DNA of 64,000 nt, from positions 186,001-250,000 of the forward strand of contig NZ_JBHUER010000003.1 of the NCBI RefSeq assembly GCF_042681025.1, read 5' to 3'. This stretch comes from Methylopila henanensis (GTDB lineage Bacteria; Pseudomonadota; Alphaproteobacteria; Rhizobiales; Methylopilaceae). The notes under the pieces were generated by a model, which worked only from the letters and a program-made list of their open reading frames with translations, searched no databases and was not told where the DNA came from. Made by a program: the position numbers and the translations under genes. This document shows positions 7,971 through 16,963 of this stretch, piece after piece; position 1 is the first letter of the stretch, and the number at the start of each line of letters is the position of its first letter.

Positions 7971-9617
7971 TCAGCCGGTCGCGCGCAGCACCTCGTCCAC
8001 GGTGGTCAGCCCTGCGCCGGCTTTGGCGAGCCCGTCCTCGAGCATGGTCGTCATGCCGCCGGCGCGGGCCGCGGCGAGGATTTTTGCCGGGTCGGGTCGG
8101 TCGTCGATGCAGGCGCGCACGGCGTCGTCGACGCGCAGCGCCTCGAACACGCCGATCCGGCCGCGGAAGCCGGAGCCGCCGCAGGCCGCGCAGCCGCGAG
8201 GGGCGTGGAACGAGGCGCGCGCGGGCGCGGCCGCGCCGCGGGCCTCGCCGACGCCGCGCGCCAGATCGGCCGCCAGCGGATCGGGCGTCTTGCAGCGGTC
8301 GCACAGCCGCCGCACCAGCCGCTGGCCCACGACGCCGCGCAGCGCCGCGCGGATCAGGTAGGGCTCGACGCCGAGGTCCGCGAGCCGCAGCACGGCGTCG
8401 GCCGCGGTGTTGGTGTGGAGCGTGGTCAGCACGAGATGGCCGGTCAGCGCGGCCTGCGCGCCCACGCTCGCGGTCTCGCGGTCGCGCATCTCGCCGACCA
8501 TGATCACGTCGGGATCGTGCCGCAGGAAGGAGCGCAGCGCCGCCGCGAAGGTCAGCCCGATCGCCGGCTTGATCTGGGTCTGGTGCACGCCGGGGATCTG
8601 GTACTCGATCGGGTCCTCGACCGTGACGATCTTCCGGGACGGGTCGTTGAGCGCGGCCATGGCGGTCGCGAGCGTCGTGGTCTTGCCGCTGCCGGTCGGG
8701 CCGGTGACGACGACGACCCCGTGCGGCTCGGCGAGCAGGCGCTCGAGCGTCGAGCGGTCGCGGGGGCTGAGGCCGAGGCGGTCGAAATCCAGCAGCCGGC
8801 CATCCTTGATCAGGATGCGCAGCACCGCTGTCTCGCCATACATGGTCGGCGCGATCGCGACGCGCAGGTCGGCCTCCACGCGGCCGACGCGCACATTGGC
8901 GCGCCCGTCCTGCGGCAGCCGGCGCTCGGCGATGTCGAGCCCCGCCAGAATCTTCACCCGCGAGATCAGGCCGGCGGCGAGATGCTTCGGCAGCGTCTGG
9001 TCCACCTTCAGCCGCCCGTCGACGCGCAGCCGCACCCGGACCTCGTCACGGCCGGTCTCGAGATGGATGTCGGTCGCGCCGGTTTCCACCGCGCGCTCCA
9101 GCAGCTCGTCGATGGTGCGCACGATCGGCGCGCCGCGGGCGAGGTCCTGCAGCGCCTCGACGGTGTCGGCGCGGGCGCCGTCGGGGGCCTCCGCCGGGCC
9201 GTCCAGGGCGGGCGCCTCGGGCGCGCAGCGCTCGAACAGCAGCTCGATCTCCTCGAAGGAGAGCACGACGAAGGCCGGCGCGCGGCCGAGGGCCAGCGCC
9301 ATGGCGTCGCGCGCGTCGTGGTCGGACGGGTCGGCGATCGCGGCGGTCGGAGCCCCGTCGTCGTCGAACGGGTAGGCGCGGGCGTCGCGCAGGAACCGGA
9401 GCGACAGGCCGCCAATCAGCGGCCGGCGCTGCGCCACCTCGGCGAAGGCGGCGCGCGGCAGGCCGTGCGTCTCCGCGAGCGCGTCGGCGAGATCGGAGGC
9501 GGGAACCGCGCCCTCGCGCCACAGCGCCTCGGCGCCCGAGCCCGCGGCGACGGCGTAGCCTCGGGTGGCGAGCCGGCCGGCGAGGTCCGGGGGCGCTGCG
9601 AGATCGTAGGCGGTCAT
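7971..9617 (-). CDS. gspE: Type II secretion system ATPase GspE
   Basis: A 548-residue cytoplasmic secretion ATPase of the GspE/PulE family. The N-terminal MshEN-like region covers about residues 1-150. A second N-domain follows with GATDIHLE and RVDGRL. The nucleotide domain has Walker A GPTGSGKTTT (Lys312), Asp box, Walker B DPDVIMVGEMRD, His box LTGHLVLTTLHTN and the zinc-binding CDRC...CAAC pair near the C-terminus. All catalytic residues seem intact. It powers pseudopilus assembly. It heads the secretion genes and lies 86 bases after the alpha/beta hydrolase gene on the same strand, possibly in the same transcript. The GspF platform protein, pseudopilins and secretin are not in this window. 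Confidence 0.92.
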   Translation of the reverse strand: MTAYDLAAPPDLAGRLATRGYAVAAGSGAEALWREGAVPASDLADALAETHGLPRAAFAEVAQRRPLIGGLSLRFLRDARAYPFDDDGAPTAAIADPSDHDARDAMALALGRAPAFVVLSFEEIELLFERCAPEAPALDGPAEAPDGARADTVEALQDLARGAPIVRTIDELLERAVETGATDIHLETGRDEVRVRLRVDGRLKVDQTLPKHLAAGLISRVKILAGLDIAERRLPQDGRANVRVGRVEADLRVAIAPTMYGETAVLRILIKDGRLLDFDRLGLSPRDRSTLERLLAEPHGVVVVTGPTGSGKTTTLATAMAALNDPSRKIVTVEDPIEYQIPGVHQTQIKPAIGLTFAAALRSFLRHDPDVIMVGEMRDRETASVGAQAALTGHLVLTTLHTNTAADAVLRLADLGVEPYLIRAALRGVVGQRLVRRLCDRCKTPDPLAADLARGVGEARGAAAPARASFHAPRGCAACGGSGFRGRIGVFEALRVDDAVRACIDDRPDPAKILAAARAGGMTTMLEDGLAKAGAGLTTVDEVLRATG

Positions 9618-9703
9618 GCGCGGGACGCTCGCGAACGGGTTGGACGCCGTCGCGACCCTAGAATCTGGCGGCGGCGGTGGAAAGAGCCGCGACGGCGTCC
9701 GCG

Positions 9704-10675
9704 TCAGCGGTCCGGGGCGGCGCGGAGCGCCAGCGCGTCGATCTCGGCGACCACGCGCCCGGTCGCGCTCCAGTGCGGCATGTGGCCGGCGCCGGGCAGG
9801 ACGACCAGCTTCGAGCCCGCGACCTGGCGGTGCAGCGCGCGGGAATGGAGCGTCGGCGAGACGGTGGCGTCGACGTCGGCCGTGACGATCAGCGTCGGCT
9901 GGCGGATCGCGCCGTAGCGCGGCGCCTGGGCTTCGAGGAACGGCTTCAGGTCCTTCAGGTCCTGCGCGTTGGCGCGGAACTCGGACGGGCGCAGCAGCAG
10001 CCGGGCGTCGGTGCGGGCGACGTAGTCCGGGGGCGGGCTCGCGGGCGCGAACACGCTCGCCACCGCCTTGTCGAAGGTGGCGAGGCCGACCGGTGCCACC
10101 ACGGTCGCGGCGAACAGGTCGCCGAACAGGGGCGTCGCCGCGACGCTGTTGTACCAGGCCACGCCGCCGGGCCAGGGATGGGTGGCGCCGGCGAGGGTGA
10201 CGAGGCCGACGACGCGGTCGGGATGGTCGAGCGCGAGGCTGGTCGCGAGCGCGCCGGACCAGGAGTGGCCGACCGCCACCACCCGCCTCACGCCGATCGC
10301 GTCGAGCGCCTGCAGGATCGCCGCGCCCTGGCGGGCCGGCGACGCCATCTCGCGCCCGCCGAGCCGGTCGCTGCGGCCGTGGCCGGGGCGGTCGACGAGC
10401 ACGACGCGGTGGCGGCGGGCCAGCCGCCGGCCAATCGAAAGCTCGAGGTCCTTGAGGTTGCCGCTCGCGCCGTGCAGTAGCAGCAGCGTGCGGCCGGAGG
10501 CCGGTCCTCGCGGCTCCAGCACTACGACGTTCAGCGCGCCGCCCGTGACGGCGACGCGGCGGGCGACGCCATGTTCGGCGAGGGCGGCGGAACGCCGGGC
10601 CTCCACCGCCGTCGCGGCCGCAAGCAGGACGGCGAGCGTCGCGACGACGGCCGCCGCGACGAGACCCGCGCGCAT
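9704..10675 (-). CDS. Alpha/beta hydrolase
   Basis: A 323-residue protein with an N-terminal hydrophobic helix (about 3-25) that may anchor it in the membrane or export it. The hydrolase fold shows LLLLHGASGN (oxyanion region), VDRPGHGRSDR, the nucleophile elbow GHSWSG, a likely acid in TADVDATV and the catalytic His in GAGHMPHW. The substrate is unknown; the closest general class is epoxide hydrolase/haloperoxidase-like esterases. Its ATG overlaps the stop of the upstream TPR gene (TGATG), which implies translational coupling. Confidence 0.85.
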   Translation of the reverse strand: MRAGLVAAAVVATLAVLLAAATAVEARRSAALAEHGVARRVAVTGGALNVVVLEPRGPASGRTLLLLHGASGNLKDLELSIGRRLARRHRVVLVDRPGHGRSDRLGGREMASPARQGAAILQALDAIGVRRVVAVGHSWSGALATSLALDHPDRVVGLVTLAGATHPWPGGVAWYNSVAATPLFGDLFAATVVAPVGLATFDKAVASVFAPASPPPDYVARTDARLLLRPSEFRANAQDLKDLKPFLEAQAPRYGAIRQPTLIVTADVDATVSPTLHSRALHRQVAGSKLVVLPGAGHMPHWSATGRVVAEIDALALRAAPDR

Positions 10676-11334
10676 CAGATCGGCTGGCCCTCGACCTTCA
10701 GCGTCAGCTCGTCGACCTCGCGCTTAAGGCCGTCGATCTGCGGATGGATGGCGAGCGCCTTGCGGAACGCCCCGAGCGCCGGCTTGTCGAGCCCGGATTC
10801 GCGCAGGATGCGGCCGAGCCCAAGCCAGGCGCCGAAGTGGCGCGGCTCGCGCACCAGCGCCTCGCGCAGGTCCATCATGGCGCGGTCATAGTCCTTGCCG
10901 AGGAAGTGCAGCGTGGCGCGGCGGTTCCAGCCTTCCGCGAATTCGGGCCTGAGCGACACCACCCGGTCCATCAGCTTGATCGCGACGTCGGCCTTGGCCT
11001 TGCGCTGGGCCTCCAGCGCGCGCGAGGTCAGGAGGTCGGCGGTGTCGCTGCCCGACCGCATCCACAGCGCCTGCACGGCGCCCGCGATGCGGCGGGCGGC
11101 GGCGGGATCCTCGGTCTTGGCGAGACGCTCCAGCAGCGCGTCGACGGCCTTGCCCTGATCGGCGGCGGACGGGGCGTCCGCGGGCGGCGGCGCGGCGGGA
11201 GGCGGCGCCGGCAGAGTAGGGGTGGAGCCTTCCGGCGAGGCGTCGGGCGGCAGCGCCGGCTGCGCCATGGCGGCAAGAGCGCCGCCGAGCGAGAGGAGGG
11301 CGGCGAGCGCCGCAGACTGAGCGAAACGCGTCAT
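10675..11334 (-). CDS. Exported tetratricopeptide-repeat protein
   Basis: A 219-residue protein with a signal peptide (about residues 1-24, ending AAMA-QPA), a Pro/Ala-rich linker (25-58) and helical pairs with TPR consensus, best seen at about 115-200 (ALEAQRKAKADVAIKLMDRVVSLRPEFAEGWNRRA, then DYDRAMMDLREALVREPRHFGAWLGLG). TPRs mediate protein contacts in the periplasm. It is coupled to the hydrolase gene by a one-base overlap, and the secretion genes follow. A role as an assembly factor for the secretion system is possible but not shown. Confidence 0.82.
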   Translation of the reverse strand: MTRFAQSAALAALLSLGGALAAMAQPALPPDASPEGSTPTLPAPPPAAPPPADAPSAADQGKAVDALLERLAKTEDPAAARRIAGAVQALWMRSGSDTADLLTSRALEAQRKAKADVAIKLMDRVVSLRPEFAEGWNRRATLHFLGKDYDRAMMDLREALVREPRHFGAWLGLGRILRESGLDKPALGAFRKALAIHPQIDGLKREVDELTLKVEGQPI

Positions 11335-11424
11335 GGCCCGGAGCTTAGGCTCCGGACCGGCGCGGCGTCAAAAATCTTCGGCGTGAAGCGCAGCGGACTT
11401 TTGGCGCCCGCCGGCCGCGCGGTC

Positions 11425-11550
11425 TCAGCCCTGGCGGGCCTTGTAGCGCTTCTGCGTCTTGTTGATGACGTAGACGCGGCCCTTGCGGCGCACCAGACGG
11501 TTGTCGCGATGGCGGTTGCGCAGGGACTTCAGCGAGTTGCGGATCTTCAT
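11425..11550 (-). CDS. rpmJ: 50S ribosomal protein L36
   Basis: A 41-residue basic protein beginning MKIRNSLKSLRNRHRDN and ending KRYKARQG. This is the longer, cysteine-poor L36 form common in Alphaproteobacteria, without the zinc-binding CxxC of the 37-residue form. L36 is part of the large ribosomal subunit. It stands alone between the TPR gene and the lyase gene, as is usual for this form. Confidence 0.93.
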   Translation of the reverse strand: MKIRNSLKSLRNRHRDNRLVRRKGRVYVINKTQKRYKARQG

Positions 11551-11822
11551 CGGTCTCGTCCTCAAGACGCCGGCCGCTGGCGCGGCGACTTGCGTCGGTC
11601 GTGTTGGTGTTCGTCGGAGCGGACAGGGCGCGGCCCGGCCGCGACCTCGGCGACCGCCGGTTCGGGCCGCCTTCTAGTCGGACGCGGCCGATTTTGCAAG
11701 GCCGGCGGCTCCGCGGCGGCGCGCCGAAAGCCATCTCGCACCTGCGAAAGGCGACGTTGCGATGGCCTTGCCGGCCGGACTAGGTTCGTCGCCAACGATA
11801 ACATCGGAATGGGAGATCGAGA

Positions 11823-12713
11823 ATGGCTTCGGATCTGCGTCTGCGCCGCAGCGTGCTGTACATGCCGGGCTCGAACCAGCGCGCTCTCGACAAGGCGAAG
11901 ACCCTGGCCGCCGACGCGCTGATCCTCGATCTCGAGGACGCCGTCGCGCCGGACGCGAAGGAGCTCGCCCGCGAGCAGGTGTGCGCTGCGGTGAAAAGCG
12001 GCGAATACGGCCACCGCGAACTGATCATCCGCGTGAACGCGCCGCAGACGCCATGGGGCGAGCAGGACCTGAAGGCCGCTATCGAAGCCAAGCCGGACGC
12101 CATCCTGATGCCGAAGGTGTCGTCGCCGGCGGTGCTCGAGAGCATCGCGAACCGGCTGGAGGCGATGGACGCGCCGGAAGACATCAAGATCTGGGCGATG
12201 ATCGAGACCCCGGCCGCGATCCTCAACATCAAGGAGATCACGGCCGTCCGGCGGGTGATGCCGGAGGCGCGGCTCACCTGCCTCGTGCTCGGCACCAACG
12301 ATCTCGCCAAGGACACCTGGGCGCAGATCGTGCCTGGCCGCGCGCCCATGCTGCCGTGGATCATGTTCGCGCTCGCGGCCGCCCGCGCCGACGGGCTGAC
12401 GATTCTCGACGGCGTCTGGAACGACATCGCGGACGTGGAGGGCTGCCGGGCCGAATGCCGCCAATCGCGCGATCTCGGCTTCGACGGCAAGACCATTATC
12501 CACCCGAACCAGATCGAGCCCGCCAACACCTCCTTCGCGCCGACGGCCGAGGAGGTTGCGCGCTCGCGCAAGGTCATCGACGTGTTCGACCTGCCGGAGA
12601 ACGCCCGAAAAGGGGCGATCAAGATCGATGGCCGAATGTACGAGCGCCAGCACATCGGCATGGCGCGGCGCGCGGTGGCCTGGCACGAGGCGATCTCGGC
12701 GCGGGACCAGTGA
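11823..12713 (+). CDS. HpcH/HpaI-aldolase/CitE-family CoA ester lyase
   Basis: A 296-residue TIM-barrel lyase. Diagnostic stretches: RRSVLYMPGSNQRALDKA (start of the CitE fold), LILDLEDAVAP (acidic metal ligand), IIRVNAP, ILMPKV, WAMIETPAAILN (Glu ligand) and GFDGKTIIHPNQIEPAN. These enzymes use magnesium to cleave or form (3S)-malyl-CoA, citramalyl-CoA or similar thioesters. Malyl-CoA/beta-methylmalyl-CoA lyase of C1 or glyoxylate metabolism is plausible, but the substrate cannot be settled from sequence alone. The next gene starts 31 bases downstream. Confidence 0.85.
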   Translation: MASDLRLRRSVLYMPGSNQRALDKAKTLAADALILDLEDAVAPDAKELAREQVCAAVKSGEYGHRELIIRVNAPQTPWGEQDLKAAIEAKPDAILMPKVSSPAVLESIANRLEAMDAPEDIKIWAMIETPAAILNIKEITAVRRVMPEARLTCLVLGTNDLAKDTWAQIVPGRAPMLPWIMFALAAARADGLTILDGVWNDIADVEGCRAECRQSRDLGFDGKTIIHPNQIEPANTSFAPTAEEVARSRKVIDVFDLPENARKGAIKIDGRMYERQHIGMARRAVAWHEAISARDQ

Positions 12714-12744
12714 CGGCCGGCGGGTCGCGCTCCAGATCGAGGCG

Positions 12745-13941
12745 ATGATCGAACTCTCCGCATCCGAGGCGCGTCGCGTCGCTCTCGCCGCGGTCGGCCT
12801 CGACCGGCCGCGGCCGGCGCGCGCGGGCCGCGGCGCGCTCTCCGGCATGTTCGACCGGCTGGGGATGGCGCAGATCGACAGCGTCAACGTGCTCGCCCGC
12901 GCGCACACGCTACCGGCGTTCTCCCGGTTCGGCGGCTACGACGTCGGCCTGCTCGAGAAGATGAGTTCGGGGAAGCGGCGCGCCCTGTTCGAGTACTGGG
13001 GCCATGAGGCCTCGCTGATCCGCGCCGATCTCCAGCCCAGCCTGCGCTGGCGCATGGCGCGGGCGCGGGACGGGCGGGGGATCTATGACGGGCTCGCCCG
13101 ATTCGGCCGCGAGCGGCGCGCCTTCATCGACGCCATGCTCGCCGAGATCGCCCGGCGCGGCCCGCTCGCGGCGCGCGACCTCGACGCCGGCGAGAAGGGC
13201 GCGGGCGGCTGGTGGGGCTGGAGCGACGCCAAGCGCGCGCTCGAGTGGCTGTTCTGGGCCGGGCTCGTCACCACCCACGGCCGCCGCGGCTTCGAGCGCG
13301 TCTACGACCTGCCGGAGCGGGCGACGCCCGAGATCGCGGCGCTGCCGACGCCGGACGACGCCGAGGGGCAGCGGCGCCTGATCAGCGCGGCCGCGCAGGC
13401 GCTCGGCGTCGCGACCGTCGGCGATCTGCGCGCCTACTGGCGGATCGGCCCGCAGGAGGCGGGCGCGCGCGTGGCGGAGCTGGTCGAGCAGGGGGCGCTG
13501 ATCCCGGCGCGGGTGGAGGGCTGGCGGCAGCCCGCCTATCTCGCGGCCGGGACCGAGCCGCCGCGCCGGCGTCCCCGCGCGGCGGCGCTGGTGTCGCCCT
13601 TCGACCCGCTGCTCTGGGAGCGGGACCGCGCCGAGCGGCTGCTGGACTTCCGCTACCGCATCGAGATCTACGTGCCGGAGCACAAGCGGCAGCACGGCTA
13701 CTACGTGCTGCCGCTGCTGGCGGGCGAGCGGATCGCCGCGCGGCTCGACCTCAAGGCCGACCGCGCCGGCCGGCGTCTCGTGGTGGCCGCGGCCTGGCTC
13801 GAGCCCGGCTCCGCGGCCGGGCCCACGGCGGAGGCGGCGGCCGACGAGCTGCGCCGCGCGGCGGCGTGGCTCGGCCTGGACGACGTCGCGGTGCAGCCGA
13901 AGGGCGATCTCGCCGCCGCTCTCGCCGCTCTGACGCGTTGA
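12745..13941 (+). CDS. Winged-helix YcaQ/AlkX-type DNA glycosylase-like protein
   Basis: A 398-residue protein of the winged helix DNA-binding family (HTH_42). It has the conserved N-terminal block MAQIDSVNVLARAHTLPAFSRFGGYD (the QxDS motif), RALFEYWGHEASLI, and the C-terminal VSPFDPLLWERDRAERLLDFRYRIEIYVPEHKRQHGYYVLPLL. Characterised members (E. coli YcaQ, Streptomyces AlkZ) unhook DNA interstrand crosslinks. The ATG at 12745 is chosen because the frame upstream of it overlaps the lyase gene in a different frame with non-coding-like composition. It is probably co-transcribed with the lyase gene. Activity is inferred from family membership only. Confidence 0.82.
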   Translation: MIELSASEARRVALAAVGLDRPRPARAGRGALSGMFDRLGMAQIDSVNVLARAHTLPAFSRFGGYDVGLLEKMSSGKRRALFEYWGHEASLIRADLQPSLRWRMARARDGRGIYDGLARFGRERRAFIDAMLAEIARRGPLAARDLDAGEKGAGGWWGWSDAKRALEWLFWAGLVTTHGRRGFERVYDLPERATPEIAALPTPDDAEGQRRLISAAAQALGVATVGDLRAYWRIGPQEAGARVAELVEQGALIPARVEGWRQPAYLAAGTEPPRRRPRAAALVSPFDPLLWERDRAERLLDFRYRIEIYVPEHKRQHGYYVLPLLAGERIAARLDLKADRAGRRLVVAAAWLEPGSAAGPTAEAAADELRRAAAWLGLDDVAVQPKGDLAAALAALTR

Positions 13942-14030
13942 CGCCGCTCACGAATTCCGGCGCGCAGGTGGCGCGCGCCGCAAGATTGCGTTAACCCTTC
14001 GGGCCTTTCGCGAACTCGGGGGTCGAGGCC

Positions 14031-14504
14031 ATGCGCGTTCTGATCGTCGAGGACGACATGATCATCGCCGGTCATCTCGGGCCTCTGGTCGCGCGGGCGG
14101 GCCACGAGCTCGTCGGCCTCGCCGCGGACCGCGGCAGCGCGATCGCGCTCCTCCAGTCCGTGACGGTCGACTTCGCCTTCGTCGACATCCACCTGATCGA
14201 CGGCTGGACCGGGGTCGACGTCGTCCGCGCGGCCGTCGCCGCCGGCGCCGCAGCCGCCTTCACCACCGCAAATTTCGGGCTCGTGCCGAACGATTTCGCG
14301 GGCGCGATGGGGCTGATCGAGAAGCCTTATGACGAGGCCCGCATCCTGGACGTGCTCGCCTTCGTGCAAGCGCGGCTCGAAGGCGGGACGGAGGTGCCTC
14401 CGCCGCAGGGATTCGCGCTGTCGCCCTACTGGAAGGGCCGACCGCAGAGCGCTTCCGCACCGTCGCCGGCGCCGCTTCTTCCACGCGCGAATCTTCAAAT
14501 TTGA
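14031..14504 (+). CDS. Single-domain response regulator
   Basis: A 157-residue protein: one receiver domain (about 1-115) and a short Pro-rich tail with no output domain. The acidic pair is in VLIVEDDMII, the phosphoacceptor Asp in FAFVDIHLIDG, a Thr in FTTANF and the conserved Lys in IEKPYDE. Similar receiver-only proteins act in alphaproteobacterial phosphorelays and general stress signalling. It seems monocistronic; a small membrane-protein gene starts 69 bases later. Confidence 0.85.
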   Translation: MRVLIVEDDMIIAGHLGPLVARAGHELVGLAADRGSAIALLQSVTVDFAFVDIHLIDGWTGVDVVRAAVAAGAAAAFTTANFGLVPNDFAGAMGLIEKPYDEARILDVLAFVQARLEGGTEVPPPQGFALSPYWKGRPQSASAPSPAPLLPRANLQI

Positions 14505-14573
14505 GAGAGCCGGCGATTCGCCTTAGCGGCGATTTCATGGCAGTCTGAACCCGCCTGGAGCGGAGGCGGTCCG

Positions 14574-14834
14574 ATGGGGCGATACGCGAGCGGCGTGCTG
14601 GTCTTCGCGCTGACGATAGCGCTGTTCTTCCTGATCGGAGCCTTCTGCATCTACGTCGTGAAGACGGTGCACTGGATTCCGCCCGTGATCGTCTTCGGCG
14701 TCGCCGGCGGCCTGTACACGATGCTCGTTCTGTTCATTCTCCACAGTTTCGCGGGCACGCTCTCGCCGTCGCCGGAAGAGCTCCGCGACCAGGCCCTGAG
14801 CCGGGAGAACGAGGCCGAGGGCGACCTGCTCTAA
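14574..14834 (+). CDS. Small two-helix membrane protein of unknown function
   Basis: An 86-residue protein with two hydrophobic helices (about 7-30, VLVFALTIALFFLIGAFCIYVV; about 35-60, PPVIVFGVAGGLYTMLVLFILHSF) and an acidic cytoplasmic-type tail (SPEELRDQALSRENEAEGDLL). A weak GGAGG-like site precedes the ATG. I do not recognise the family. It lies upstream of petABC but is separated from it by about 240 bases. Confidence 0.6.
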   Translation: MGRYASGVLVFALTIALFFLIGAFCIYVVKTVHWIPPVIVFGVAGGLYTMLVLFILHSFAGTLSPSPEELRDQALSRENEAEGDLL

Positions 14835-15074
14835 GCGCCTGCGCGGCAACGGCGAGGCCTTCCTGCGCTCACTGGCATGCCAGCCCCAAAGGCGCGGCAA
14901 TAGTTCCCGTGCGACACGGTGTCATAGGGTTGGGGCCGGGGTGGACAGTCTCCGACCTTAGTGCGAGATAGCCTCAAAGATCAGAGCCGTTCCAAGATAC
15001 GGCTCGCGCGGTGGGACGAGGGCGCGAACGCCCTCAAACCCGGCGCGTCATCGATGCGTGAGGAGACCGATCTC

Positions 15075-15638
15075 TTGGCAGCGACGCACGACGCGCAGGA
15101 TCCCAATCGTCGGGATTTCCTGTTTCTCGCCACCGGCGCGGCGGCCGCCATCGGCGGCGGGTTCCTGGCCTGGCCGTTCGTGGCCCAGATGAATCCGGAC
15201 GCTTCCGCGCTCGCGCTTGCGACCAGCGAAGTCGACATCAGCCAGATCGCGGAAGGCCAGGTCGTCACGGTCAAGTGGCGCGGCAAGCCGGTCTTCATCT
15301 GGAACCGCACGAAGCAGCAGATCGACGACGCCAAGGCGGTCGAGCTGTCCCAGCTCCCCGACCGGCTGGCCCGCAACCAGAACCTCCCCGACGACTCGCC
15401 GGCGACCGACGAAAACCGCGCGGCGAAGGACAAGGAGAACTGGCTCGTGGTGGTCGGCGTCTGCACCCATCTCGGCTGCGTCCCGATCAGCCAGCAGGGC
15501 AATTTCGGCGGCTGGTTCTGCCCCTGCCACGGCTCGCACTACGACGGCGCCGGGCGCATCCGCCAGGGGCCGGCGCCGGAGAACCTCCACGTGCCGCCGT
15601 TCGCCTTCATGGGCGACACCAAGATCACCATCGGCTGA
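15075..15638 (+). CDS. petA: Ubiquinol-cytochrome c reductase Rieske iron-sulfur subunit
   Basis: About 187 residues from the TTG at 15075. A twin-arginine motif (NRRDFLFLATG) leads into the membrane anchor (AAAAIGGGFLAWPFVA). The 2Fe-2S ligands are in CTHLGC and CPCHGSHYDG. The protein moves electrons from ubiquinol at the Qo site to cytochrome c1. The TTG start is preferred because AGGAG (15061-15065) lies 9 bases upstream and the resulting length matches the family; an in-frame ATG at 15054 has no good ribosome-binding site and would add 7 residues. It is the first gene of petABC. Confidence 0.93.
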   Translation: MAATHDAQDPNRRDFLFLATGAAAAIGGGFLAWPFVAQMNPDASALALATSEVDISQIAEGQVVTVKWRGKPVFIWNRTKQQIDDAKAVELSQLPDRLARNQNLPDDSPATDENRAAKDKENWLVVVGVCTHLGCVPISQQGNFGGWFCPCHGSHYDGAGRIRQGPAPENLHVPPFAFMGDTKITIG

Positions 15639-15686
15639 ACGAGACTGCGGCCCAGCTGAAGCCGCGGCGATGAGGCAAGAGGGACG

Positions 15687-16955
15687 ATGCAAGGACACTC
15701 GACCTACCAGCCGAAGGGCGGCGTCGCGAAGTGGCTGGAGGACCGGCTGCCGATCGTCGGCCTGGTCCACTCCAGCGCTGTCGCCTATCCGGTCCCGCGC
15801 AACCTGAACTATTTCTGGACCTTCGGTGGCATCCTCACCTTCATGCTCGTCGCCCAGATCCTGACCGGCGTGGTGCTCGCGATGCACTACACGCCGGAGG
15901 CGACCAAGGCGTTCGCGTCGGTCGAGAAGATCATGCGCGACGTCAATTACGGCTGGCTGCTGCGCTACCTGCACGCCAACGGCGCGTCGATGTTCTTCAT
16001 CGCCGTGTACCTCCACATCTTCCGAGGCATGTACTACGGCTCCTACAAGGCGCCGCGCGAGATCCTCTGGATCCTCGGCGTGCTGATCTTCCTGCTGATG
16101 ATGGCCACCGCCTTCATGGGCTATGTGCTGCCCTGGGGCCAGATGTCGTTCTGGGGCGCGACCGTCATCACCAACCTGTTCTCGGCGCTGCCGGGCGTGG
16201 GCGAGGCGATCGTGACGTGGCTGTGGGGCGGCTTCGCCGTCGACAACCCGACCCTGAACCGCTTCTTCGCGCTGCATTACCTGCTGCCGTTCATCATCGC
16301 GGGCGTGGTCGGGCTGCACATCTGGGCGCTCCACCATGTCGGGCAGAACAACCCGACCGGCGTCGAGGTGAAGGACTTCCGCAAGGACACGCTGCCGTTC
16401 ACGCCTTACGCGACCCTGAAGGACGCCGTGGGACTGGTCGCGTTCCTGCTGTTCTTCTCCTACTTCGTGTTCTACGTGCCGAACTATCTCGGCCACGCCG
16501 ACAACTACATCGAGGCGAACCCGCTGGTGACGCCGGCGCACATCGTGCCGGAATGGTACTTCCTGCCGTTCTACGCGATCCTGCGCGCGATCCCGTCCAA
16601 GCTCGGCGGCGTGCTGGCCATGTTCGGCGCGATCGCCATCCTGTTCGTGCTGCCGTGGCTCGACACGTCCAAGGTCCGTTCGGGCAACTACCGGCCGATG
16701 TTCCGCATCTTCTTCGGCTTGTTCGTGGCGAACGCCATCCTGCTCGGCTGGCTTGGCTCGAAGCCGGCGGAGGCGCCCTACGTCTATGTGGCGCAGGCCG
16801 CGACGATCTACTACTTCGCCTACTTCGTGGTGATCCTTCCGCTGCTCGGCAAGTTCGAGAAGACGAAGCCGTTGCCGAACTCGATCGCCGAATCCGTGCT
16901 CGGCGGGCACGGCACGCCGGCCGGCGCCGTCGCGGCGCCCGAGCGGAAGGGTTGA
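15687..16955 (+). CDS. petB: Ubiquinol-cytochrome c reductase cytochrome b
   Basis: A 422-residue integral membrane protein with the full eight-helix cytochrome b. Visible marks are NLNYFWTFGGILTF, the heme-ligand helices (RYLHANGASMFF, HIFRGMYYGSYK; LHYLLPFIIAGVVGLHIWALHHVG), the Qo-site PEWYFLPFYAILR motif and VLPWGQMSFWGATVITN. A C-terminal Gly/Ala-rich tail follows. It binds hemes bL and bH and forms the quinone sites. A gap of 48 bases from petA contains AGAGGGACG before the ATG. Confidence 0.97.
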   Translation: MQGHSTYQPKGGVAKWLEDRLPIVGLVHSSAVAYPVPRNLNYFWTFGGILTFMLVAQILTGVVLAMHYTPEATKAFASVEKIMRDVNYGWLLRYLHANGASMFFIAVYLHIFRGMYYGSYKAPREILWILGVLIFLLMMATAFMGYVLPWGQMSFWGATVITNLFSALPGVGEAIVTWLWGGFAVDNPTLNRFFALHYLLPFIIAGVVGLHIWALHHVGQNNPTGVEVKDFRKDTLPFTPYATLKDAVGLVAFLLFFSYFVFYVPNYLGHADNYIEANPLVTPAHIVPEWYFLPFYAILRAIPSKLGGVLAMFGAIAILFVLPWLDTSKVRSGNYRPMFRIFFGLFVANAILLGWLGSKPAEAPYVYVAQAATIYYFAYFVVILPLLGKFEKTKPLPNSIAESVLGGHGTPAGAVAAPERKG

Positions 16956-16963
16956 GGGCGGCG

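Noticed and set aside
15048..16910. 620-codon minus-strand open frame opposite petAB
   Set aside because: An antisense shadow caused by high third-position G+C of petA and petB; the sequence is Arg/His/Glu-rich without domain features.
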